Shown piece by piece: positions 1 through 5,398 of a stretch of 5,398 nt of DNA. Location: contig URTC01000140.1 in assembly GCA_900550765.1 (NCBI GenBank), positions 1 to 5,398 of the forward strand, read 5' to 3'. Made by a program: the position numbers and the translations under genes. The stretch's first letter is position 1, and every line of letters begins with the position of its first letter. A model generated the notes under the pieces. That model was given only the letters and a program-made list of their open reading frames with translations. It was not told the origin of the DNA and did not search any database. The stretch is from an uncultured Clostridia bacterium. Its GTDB lineage: Bacteria > Bacillota > Clostridia > Christensenellales > QALW01.

Positions 1-2765
1 TCCAGCGCAAGGGCCGTACCCCGATAGGTAAACTGCGGTGCCGCTGCGGTTTCCCCCAGCAAAACGCCGTCGCAAACGTCGCCTTCAACCTCTAAAACAA
101 ACGCACCGTAAGCATAGCCGAACAGCTGCGGAAGCGTCAGATCCTTGTCAAAAGCAAAGCCCACGCCGTTACCAAGGGCCATTTTCAGCACAGCCTCGGC
201 AACGCCGCCGTAGCCGGGCGTATAGGCCGCCAGCACCTTACCGCTGCGCATAAGCGATGTAACCTTTTGAAACAGCGCTTTCTGCGAGGCTTTCTCCGGC
301 AGACCGTTTGCATCACAGTCCGGTGCCAGCAGTACCACGCGGTGTCCCGCACCCTTAAATTCCGGCGAAACAATGTGCGGAATTTTTTCCGTCGTTACCG
401 CAAAGGAAACAAGCGTAGGCGGAACATCTAAATCCTCAAACGTGCCGCTCATGGAATCCTTGCCGCCGATGGCCGCAATATCATAATCCAGCTGTGCCTG
501 AAACGCACCCAAAAGCGCTGCAAGAGGCTGCCCCCACCGCTTGGGATCTTTACCGGGGCGCGCAAAATATTCCTGGAACGTAAGGTATACATCCCGGAAC
601 GCCGCGCCCGAGGCAATCAATTTCGCCACGGATTCCACCACGGCCAAATAAGCGCCGTGATAGGGGCTTTTTTCTGTAATAAAGGGGTTATAGCCCCAGG
701 CCATTAATGAGCAATCCTCCGTATCGCCCTCTTCCAGCGAAATTTTATGCACCATCGCCTGAATGGGCGTTTGCTGGTATTTTCCGCCAAAGGGCATGAA
801 GACCGTACCGGCGCCGATGGTGGAATCAAACCGCTCGGAAAGCCCGCGCTTGGAGCATACGTTTAAATCCGCCGCCAGGGTACGCATACCGGCTGCAAAA
901 TCCTCCGGCACAGCTTTTTGATATTCCTGCGGTGGCGCGGCCTCAATCTGAATATGTTTTTCCGCGCCGTTGGAATTTAAAAACGCGCGGGAAATATCGA
1001 CGATCGTATGGCCCTTCCACCGCATTACCAGCCGCGGTTCCTCTATAACCTCCGCCACCACGGTGGCCTCTAAATTTTCACGCTCGGCCAAGGTAATAAA
1101 GGCGGAAACATCCTTCGCCTCCACCACCACCGCCATACGCTCCTGGGATTCGCTGATGGCAAGCTCGGTGCCGTCCAGCCCCTCGTATTTTTTGGGTACG
1201 GCGTCCAGGTTGATTGTCAGCCCGTCGGCCAGCTCGCCGATGGCTACCGAAACGCCGCCGGCGCCGAAATCATTGCAGCGCTTAATCAGGCGGGAAGCCT
1301 CGCTGCTGCGGAAGAGCCGCTGCAGTTTGCGCTCCTCGGGGGCGTTGCCCTTCTGCACCTCGGCCCCGCAGCTCTCCAGCGAAGAAAGCGTATGGGATTT
1401 GGACGAGCCCGTTGCGCCGCCGCAGCCGTCGCGCCCGGTTTTTCCGCCCAGCAAGATAACGATATCCCCCGGCTGCGGTACTTCGCGCCGCACATTTTTA
1501 GCCGGAGCTGCCGCAATTACCGCGCCGATCTCCAGGCGTTTGGCCGCATAGCCCTCATGGTATATCTCATCCACCTGCCCGGTGGCCAAGCCGATTTGGT
1601 TGCCATAGGAAGAATATCCCGCCGCCGCGGTGGTAACAATCTTCCGCTGGGGAAGCTTGCCCTGCAGCGTCTGCTCTACCGGCCACAGCGGGTCGGCCGC
1701 GCCGGTTACACGCATAGCGGCGTAAACGTAACTGCGGCCCGAAAGCGGATCGCGGATAGCCCCGCCGATGCAGGTGGCCGCGCCGCCGAAGGGTTCAATT
1801 TCAGTAGGATGGTTATGGGTTTCATTTTTAAACAGCAGCAGCCAGTCCTCCGGATGCCCGTTTACCTCCACCTGCATTTTTACCGTACAGGCGTTGATTT
1901 CTTCGGATTCATCCAATTTTTCCAGCTTGCCCTGGGTTTTTAAGTACTTGGCCGCCAGGGTCGCAATATCCATCAAATTCTGCGGCTTTGTGCGCCCCAG
2001 CGTTTGGCGGATAGAGAGATAATTTTCATACGTCTTCTGCAGCTGCGCGTCCTCAAAATGCACGCCGTCAATCGTGGTTAAAAACGTTGTATGCCGGCAA
2101 TGATCCGACCAGTAGGTATCAATCATGCGAATCTCGGTAATCGTAGGGTCACGCTGTTCGCTTTTAAAATATGCCTGGCAAAACTCGATATCGTCGCCAT
2201 CCATCGCCAAACCGTACGTTTTTACAAACGCCTCCAGCTCTTTCCGGCTTAAAGCGATAAACCCGTCAAGCGTTTCCACAGAGGACGGCGTTTCATAATC
2301 CGTCTTTAACGTTTCAGGCTTTTCCATGGCTGCCAAACGGCTCTCCACCGCGTTAATCACATGCTTTTGAATTTTTTCAATATCCTTTGGGGAAAGCGCG
2401 CCGTAGAGCACATATACCTTTGCCGTGCGCACCAGCGGCCGCTGGCCGGTAGAAATCAGCTGAATACACTGCGCGGCCGAATCGGCGCGCTGGTCAAACT
2501 GACCGGGCAGATACTCCACTGCAAATACAGTGGCATTCTCCGCACCCTGCAATGTATCGGAGACAATATCCACCTGCGGCTCGGAGAATACAGTTTTTTT
2601 CGCATATTCAAATAATTCCGGCTCAATATCCTCTACGTCATAGCGGTTTATAAGCCGCAGTCTTTCCAGGCCGGAAATGCCCAAAAAGGAAACGATATCA
2701 TTTTTCAGCGCCTTGGCTTCGTGGGCCAGAGCCTCCTTTTTTTCAACAAAAACTCTGTAAACCAT
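1..2765 (-). CDS. purL: Phosphoribosylformylglycinamidine (FGAM) synthase, single-chain large form, 3' end cut by window edge
   Basis: This enzyme catalyses step 4 of cytosolic de novo purine synthesis: FGAR + ATP + glutamine gives FGAM + ADP + Pi + glutamate. I translated 921 uninterrupted codons from ATG 2765 to the left edge with no stop or frameshift. The N-terminal domain (about 1-150) includes the segment EYLPGQFDQRADSA. WSDHCRH is at 219-225. The first AIRS-like half has FKNETHNHPTEIEPFGG (312-328), GGKTGRDGCGG (440-450) and DFGAGG (499-504). The second half has GGKDSMSGT (767-775) and TPGYGG (849-854). Family members of this single-chain type run to roughly 1,230-1,260 residues, so the missing part should be the C-terminal class I glutaminase domain with its Cys-His-Glu triad. 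The separate N-terminal domain plus two fused halves match the large form of clostridia, bifidobacteria and streptococci, not the short Bacillus PurL. The start is set by GGGAGG seven bases upstream, and the gene follows purD by 17 bases. Confidence 0.96.
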   Translation of the reverse strand, partial: MVYRVFVEKKEALAHEAKALKNDIVSFLGISGLERLRLINRYDVEDIEPELFEYAKKTVFSEPQVDIVSDTLQGAENATVFAVEYLPGQFDQRADSAAQCIQLISTGQRPLVRTAKVYVLYGALSPKDIEKIQKHVINAVESRLAAMEKPETLKTDYETPSSVETLDGFIALSRKELEAFVKTYGLAMDGDDIEFCQAYFKSEQRDPTITEIRMIDTYWSDHCRHTTFLTTIDGVHFEDAQLQKTYENYLSIRQTLGRTKPQNLMDIATLAAKYLKTQGKLEKLDESEEINACTVKMQVEVNGHPEDWLLLFKNETHNHPTEIEPFGGAATCIGGAIRDPLSGRSYVYAAMRVTGAADPLWPVEQTLQGKLPQRKIVTTAAAGYSSYGNQIGLATGQVDEIYHEGYAAKRLEIGAVIAAAPAKNVRREVPQPGDIVILLGGKTGRDGCGGATGSSKSHTLSSLESCGAEVQKGNAPEERKLQRLFRSSEASRLIKRCNDFGAGGVSVAIGELADGLTINLDAVPKKYEGLDGTELAISESQERMAVVVEAKDVSAFITLAERENLEATVVAEVIEEPRLVMRWKGHTIVDISRAFLNSNGAEKHIQIEAAPPQEYQKAVPEDFAAGMRTLAADLNVCSKRGLSERFDSTIGAGTVFMPFGGKYQQTPIQAMVHKISLEEGDTEDCSLMAWGYNPFITEKSPYHGAYLAVVESVAKLIASGAAFRDVYLTFQEYFARPGKDPKRWGQPLAALLGAFQAQLDYDIAAIGGKDSMSGTFEDLDVPPTLVSFAVTTEKIPHIVSPEFKGAGHRVVLLAPDCDANGLPEKASQKALFQKVTSLMRSGKVLAAYTPGYGGVAEAVLKMALGNGVGFAFDKDLTLPQLFGYAYGAFVLEVEGDVCDGVLLGETAAAPQFTYRGTALAL

Positions 2766-2770
2766 TCCTG

Positions 2771-2778
2771 CACCTCCC
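2771..2778 (-). promoter_or_regulatory. Ribosome binding site of purL
   Basis: The minus strand reads GGGAGGTG in the 17-base purD-purL gap, with the GGGAGG core seven bases before ATG 2765. It fixes the purL start, since no other in-frame start nearby has such a site. Confidence 0.85.
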
Positions 2779-2782
2779 GGTT

Positions 2783-4051
2783 TTATTGTTTCAGCGCCGC
2801 CAGGGCTTTTTGGCCGATATCCCCGCGGCAGTAAGCATTTTCAAAGGTAACCAGGCGGCACTGGCGGTAAGCCTCCTCCACCGCCTGCTGCAGGGTATCC
2901 CCCGTGGCCGCAACGCCCAGCACCCGGCCGCCGGCTGTTACCAGCCTTTCCCCCTGCCGTTTGGCGCCGGCTGCAAAAAGCCGGCCCGAAAACGCGGGGG
3001 CGATATGGATCTCATAACCCGTTTCATATTTCTGGGGATAGCCCTTGGAGGCCATCACCACGCATGCCGCCGCCTTTTTAGAAAACTTCACTTCACACTC
3101 CGCCAGCGTACCCTCGCGGCAGGCGCGCATCACGGTAAGCAGGTCGCTTTCCATAAGCGGAAGCACCACCTGGGTTTCCGGGTCGCCGAAGCGGCAGTTA
3201 TACTCAATCACCTTGGGGCCTTTTGGCGTAAGCATCAGCCCAAAGTACAGGCAGCCCTGAAACGGACGCCCCTCTTGATTCATCGCCTCTATCGTAGGCA
3301 AAAAGATGGTGCGCATACACTCGGCGGCAATTTCCTCGGTATAATACGGGTTCGGTGCAACCGTGCCCATGCCGCCGGTATTCAAGCCCTTATCTCCGTC
3401 AAGGGCGCGCTTATGATCCATAGAGGAAACCATCGGCTTTACCGTTTTGCCGTCGGTAAAGGCTAAAACCGAAACCTCCGGCCCGGTAAGGAACTCCTCC
3501 ACCACAATCTGCCGGCCGCTCTCGCCGAAAATGCGGTCTTCCATAATGCTGATAACGGCTTCCTTTGCCTCCTGTGCCGTCTGTGCGATGATCACGCCCT
3601 TGCCCAGCGCTAAGCCGTCTGCCTTGATAACGGCAGGATACGGGGCTTTTTCCAAAAAAGCCAGCGCTTCGTCTGCGGCGGAAAATACCTGATATTCCGC
3701 CGTAGGAATGCCGTATTTTTTCATCAGCTGTTTGGAAAACACCTTGCTGCCCTCCAAAATAGCTGCGTTTGCTTTAGGGCCAAAGCAGGGAATGCCCGCT
3801 TCCTCCAACCGGTCCACCGCACCCAATACCAGGGGGTCATCCGGCGCTACCACGGCAAAATCCACGCTGCTTTTTTGGGCAAAATCCACCATGCCGTCAA
3901 TATCCTTGGCGCCGATATCCACGCACTGTGCATCTTCCGCCATACCGCCGTTGCCCGGCAGGGCATAAATGGGTTGAACCGCCGGATTTTCCTTTATTTT
4001 TTTTATAATTGCATGCTCACGGCCGCCGCCGCCTACCACCATTATCTTCAT
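2783..4051 (-). CDS. purD: Phosphoribosylamine-glycine ligase (GAR synthetase)
   Basis: A cytosolic ATP-grasp ligase for step 2 of purine synthesis: 5-phosphoribosylamine + glycine + ATP gives GAR + ADP + Pi. It is 422 residues, the normal length for a stand-alone bacterial PurD (E. coli about 429), with no fused PurM or PurN. The N domain starts with VVGGGGREHA (5-14) and LPGNGG (31-36). The ATP-grasp region begins near GPKANAAILEGSK (91-103) and contains IKADGLALGKGV (142-153), VVEEFLTGPEVS (183-194), DHKRALDGDKGLNTGGMG (212-229) and IEYNCRFGDPETQ (282-294). In that last motif E283 and N285 are the expected metal ligands. The C domain follows, ending with YCRGDIGQKAL (407-417). Residues 70-73 read PDDP where many homologues have GPE-P, a mild variation that I think is lineage-specific. 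The start is supported by AAGGAG six bases upstream. It sits 10 bases after glyA, whose product glycine is its substrate. Confidence 0.98.
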   Translation of the reverse strand: MKIMVVGGGGREHAIIKKIKENPAVQPIYALPGNGGMAEDAQCVDIGAKDIDGMVDFAQKSSVDFAVVAPDDPLVLGAVDRLEEAGIPCFGPKANAAILEGSKVFSKQLMKKYGIPTAEYQVFSAADEALAFLEKAPYPAVIKADGLALGKGVIIAQTAQEAKEAVISIMEDRIFGESGRQIVVEEFLTGPEVSVLAFTDGKTVKPMVSSMDHKRALDGDKGLNTGGMGTVAPNPYYTEEIAAECMRTIFLPTIEAMNQEGRPFQGCLYFGLMLTPKGPKVIEYNCRFGDPETQVVLPLMESDLLTVMRACREGTLAECEVKFSKKAAACVVMASKGYPQKYETGYEIHIAPAFSGRLFAAGAKRQGERLVTAGGRVLGVAATGDTLQQAVEEAYRQCRLVTFENAYCRGDIGQKALAALKQ

Positions 4052-4057
4052 GGCCCG

Positions 4058-4063
4058 CTCCTT
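4058..4063 (-). promoter_or_regulatory. Ribosome binding site of purD, overlapping the glyA stop codon
   Basis: The minus strand reads TAAGGAGCGGGCCATG. The TAA (4064-4062) is the glyA stop, and its last two bases are the first two of the AAGGAG Shine-Dalgarno sequence, which lies six bases before the purD ATG. A ribosome ending glyA therefore sits on the purD binding site, an arrangement that favours translational coupling of the two genes. Confidence 0.88.
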
Positions 4064-5294
4064 ATTTATAAATCGGATATTTTTCGCAAAGTGCGGTTAC
4101 TTCTTCTAAAATTTTTGACAGGCTGCCTTCAAAATCGGTAACCGCAAGCTTCATCCAGCCGGCGATTTTTTCCATTTCCGCCTCGCGGAAGCCGCGGCTG
4201 GTCACGGCCGGCGTACCCACCCGAATGCCGCTGGTGATAAACGGGCTCTGCGGGTCGTTGGGCACGGCGTTTTTATTAACGGTAATATGCACTTCATCAA
4301 GCCGGTGCTCAAATTCCTTGCCGGTGATGCCGAAGTTCTGCAGATCCACCAGCATCAGGTGGTTGTCCGTTCCGCCGGAAACCAGCCGGAACCCTTCCTT
4401 CATCAAGGCCTGCGCCAGAGAGGCGGCATTTTTTACAATCTGCTTTTGATATTCCTTAAAATTCTCGGTCAGCGCTTCGCCCAGCGCCACAGCCTTGGCC
4501 GCGATGATGTGCATCAAGGGGCCGCCCTGAATACCGGGGAAAATAGCCTTATCAATCTGCTTGGCGTATTTTTCCTTGCAGAGAATCAGACCGCCGCGGG
4601 GACCGCGCAGCGTTTTATGGGTAGTAGTGGTTACAACGTCGGCATAGGGTACGGGGTTCTCATGTAAGCCCGCTGCCACAAGCCCGGCAATATGGGCCAT
4701 GTCCACCAAAAGATACGCGCCCGTCTCGTCGGCGATTTCGCGGAATTTTTTAAAATCAATCGCCCGGGGATACGCCGAAGCGCCCGCTAAAATCAGCTTG
4801 GGCTTATGGGTAAGCGCCAGCTCGCGCACATGGTCGTAATTAATCATCTGCGTATCGTCGTCAATGCCGTAAGGAACGATATTGAAATATTTTCCCGAAA
4901 TATTGACCGGGGAACCGTGGGAAAGATGGCCGCCGTGGGCCAGGCTCATTGAAAGCACCGTGTCGCCCGGCTCAAGCAAAGCAAAAAATACCGCCAAATT
5001 TGCGCTGGCGCCGCAGTGGGGCTGTACATTGGCATGCTCAGCGCCAAAGAGCTTTTTCGCGCGCTCCCGCGCAATTTCCTCTACCTCGTCCACATACACG
5101 CAGCCGCCGTAGTACCGCTTGCCCGGGTAGCCCTCGGCATATTTATTCGTAAGATGGCTGCCCATGGCCTCCATCACGGCGGGAGAAACAAAGTTCTCCG
5201 ATGCGATAAGCACTATATGGTCTCTCTGGCGCTGGAGCTCGCGCATCATTGCGTCATAGACCGCGGGATCCTGCTGCCTTATGTTATCGTACAT
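4062..5294 (-). CDS. glyA: Serine hydroxymethyltransferase
   Basis: A cytosolic PLP enzyme of fold type I: serine + tetrahydrofolate gives glycine + 5,10-methylene-tetrahydrofolate. It is the main source of glycine and one-carbon units. At 410 residues it has the usual bacterial length (about 410-420) and looks complete. Visible motifs are [12 protein letters not shown] (29-40), [16 protein letters not shown] (49-64), [13 protein letters not shown] (119-131, H123 being the expected ring-stacking histidine), [11 protein letters not shown] (195-205, D198 expected to contact the PLP ring nitrogen), [14 protein letters not shown] (222-235, K227 the Schiff-base lysine) and [14 protein letters not shown] (355-368, R358 expected to bind the substrate carboxylate). 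No key residue is missing. The start has GGAGG seven bases upstream and a promoter just beyond it. As first gene of the cluster, it supplies glycine to PurD and folate one-carbon units for the purine formyl-transfer steps. A specialised SHMT paralogue is unlikely given the intact motifs. Confidence 0.98.
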   Translation of the reverse strand: MYDNIRQQDPAVYDAMMRELQRQRDHIVLIASENFVSPAVMEAMGSHLTNKYAEGYPGKRYYGGCVYVDEVEEIARERAKKLFGAEHANVQPHCGASANLAVFFALLEPGDTVLSMSLAHGGHLSHGSPVNISGKYFNIVPYGIDDDTQMINYDHVRELALTHKPKLILAGASAYPRAIDFKKFREIADETGAYLLVDMAHIAGLVAAGLHENPVPYADVVTTTTHKTLRGPRGGLILCKEKYAKQIDKAIFPGIQGGPLMHIIAAKAVALGEALTENFKEYQKQIVKNAASLAQALMKEGFRLVSGGTDNHLMLVDLQNFGITGKEFEHRLDEVHITVNKNAVPNDPQSPFITSGIRVGTPAVTSRGFREAEMEKIAGWMKLAVTDFEGSLSKILEEVTALCEKYPIYK

Positions 5295-5301
5295 GGCTTT
5301 G

Positions 5302-5306
5302 CCTCC
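5302..5306 (-). promoter_or_regulatory. Ribosome binding site of glyA
   Basis: The minus strand reads ACGGAGGCAAAGCCATG, a GGAGG core with a seven-base spacer to the ATG at 5294. This supports the chosen glyA start. Confidence 0.87.
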
Positions 5307-5325
5307 GTTTTTTGTTTTCCTAATG

Positions 5326-5354
5326 ATTTTACACCACTATGCTGTCCGTGGCAA
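5326..5354 (-). promoter_or_regulatory. Predicted sigma-A promoter of the glyA-purD-purL operon
   Basis: On the minus strand the -35 box TTGCCA (5354-5349, five of six to TTGACA) is followed by exactly 17 bases and the -10 box TAAAAT (5331-5326, five of six to TATAAT). There is no extended -10 TGn. The expected start of transcription is a purine near 5319-5318, giving a leader of about 25 bases before glyA. The A/T-rich bases after it are consistent with an unstructured leader. This is a sequence match only, without experimental support, but the spacing and position are close to ideal. Confidence 0.72.
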
Positions 5355-5361
5355 CTCGGTA

Positions 5362-5398
5362 AATGTTCCATAAAACGGCGCTTATTTTTTGGAACTTT
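5362..5398. repeat. Imperfect inverted repeat upstream of the glyA promoter, candidate operator
   Basis: On the plus strand GTTCCA (5365-5370) pairs with TGGAAC (5390-5395). The arms extend with AAAA (5372-5375) and TTTT (5385-5388) inward and AA/TT outward (5362-5363, 5397-5398). That makes 12 pairs in 14 positions around a nine-base centre. It ends eight bases upstream of the -35 box, about -43 to -79 from the predicted transcription start. Each half reads A/T-rich-TGGAAC-(A/T)TT, which only loosely resembles the GAAC-core PurBox bound by Gram-positive PurR. It lacks the CC before GAAC. It could instead be part of a terminator for a gene beyond the right edge. On the minus strand it is followed by ATTTA, not a T-run, which argues against a terminator in that direction. 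On the plus strand the window ends at TTT, so that direction cannot be judged. Confidence 0.45.

Noticed and set aside
38..373. Small open frames on both strands near the left edge
   Set aside because: The true reading frame here is the minus-strand purL frame, which I followed codon by codon to the edge. The small frames are Arg/Pro-rich artefacts in other frames.
970..1943. Two long overlapping plus-strand open frames (970-1551 and 1392-1943)
   Set aside because: They lie opposite unmistakable, motif-rich purL coding sequence, have low-complexity Ser/Ala/Arg-rich translations, show no recognisable domain, and overlap each other. They are products of the codon bias of purL.
1..2765. Possible frameshift or pseudogene, because no long minus-strand gene with both ends is present on the left
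   Set aside because: The frame from ATG 2765 is open for all 921 codons and every expected motif is in that one frame. The gene is only cut by the window edge.
2766..2782. Intergenic terminator or separate promoter between purD and purL
   Set aside because: Only 17 bases are available. They hold the ribosome binding site and form no hairpin with a T-run.
2786..3466. A 226-codon plus-strand open frame opposite purD
   Set aside because: It is fully antisense to conserved purD motifs. Its translation is rich in His/Arg/Ala with no family resemblance, typical of an antisense shadow.
4287..4667. A 126-codon plus-strand open frame opposite glyA
   Set aside because: It is antisense to the PLP-lysine and folate-binding part of glyA and has no recognisable domain, so it is a shadow frame.
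5295..5398. ZTP or purine riboswitch upstream of glyA
   Set aside because: I looked for the conserved aptamer cores on the minus strand and saw none. The predicted promoter also lies downstream of most of this region. Sequence beyond 5398 cannot be judged.

Overview
The window holds part of a purine-biosynthesis and one-carbon cluster, all on the minus strand: a 104-base upstream region with a promoter (5398-5295), then glyA (5294-4062), purD (4051-2783) and the first 921 codons of purL (2765 to the left edge, where the gene runs out of the window). The genes are separated by only 10 and 17 bases. Each has a strong Shine-Dalgarno sequence and no terminator-like hairpin lies between them, so one mRNA is likely. 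The plus strand carries no convincing gene.

The proteins suggest a Gram-positive anaerobe of the Clostridia, possibly an Oscillospiraceae/Ruminococcaceae-like lineage. The arguments are the single-chain large PurL of the clostridial/bifidobacterial/streptococcal type (rather than the three-part PurS/PurQ/PurL of Bacillus), purD followed directly by purL as in many clostridial pur operons, GGAGG-type ribosome binding sites, and G+C that looks moderately above 50 percent. The genus cannot be named from this sequence alone.

The genes fit one pathway. GlyA converts serine plus tetrahydrofolate into glycine and 5,10-methylene-tetrahydrofolate. PurD ligates the glycine to phosphoribosylamine (step 2 of IMP synthesis). 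PurL amidates FGAR to FGAM (step 4). The one-carbon unit from GlyA is the precursor of the formyl groups used by PurN (step 3) and PurH, which are not in this window.

Upstream of glyA there is a good sigma-A-type promoter (TTGCCA, 17 bases, TAAAAT). It predicts a leader of only about 25 bases, too short for a riboswitch. Just upstream of the -35 box is a 37-base imperfect inverted repeat with GGAAC half-sites, a candidate operator. This is ordinary core metabolism; I found no novel system. The points most worth a second look are the inverted repeat and the placement of glyA at the head of the purD-purL pair.
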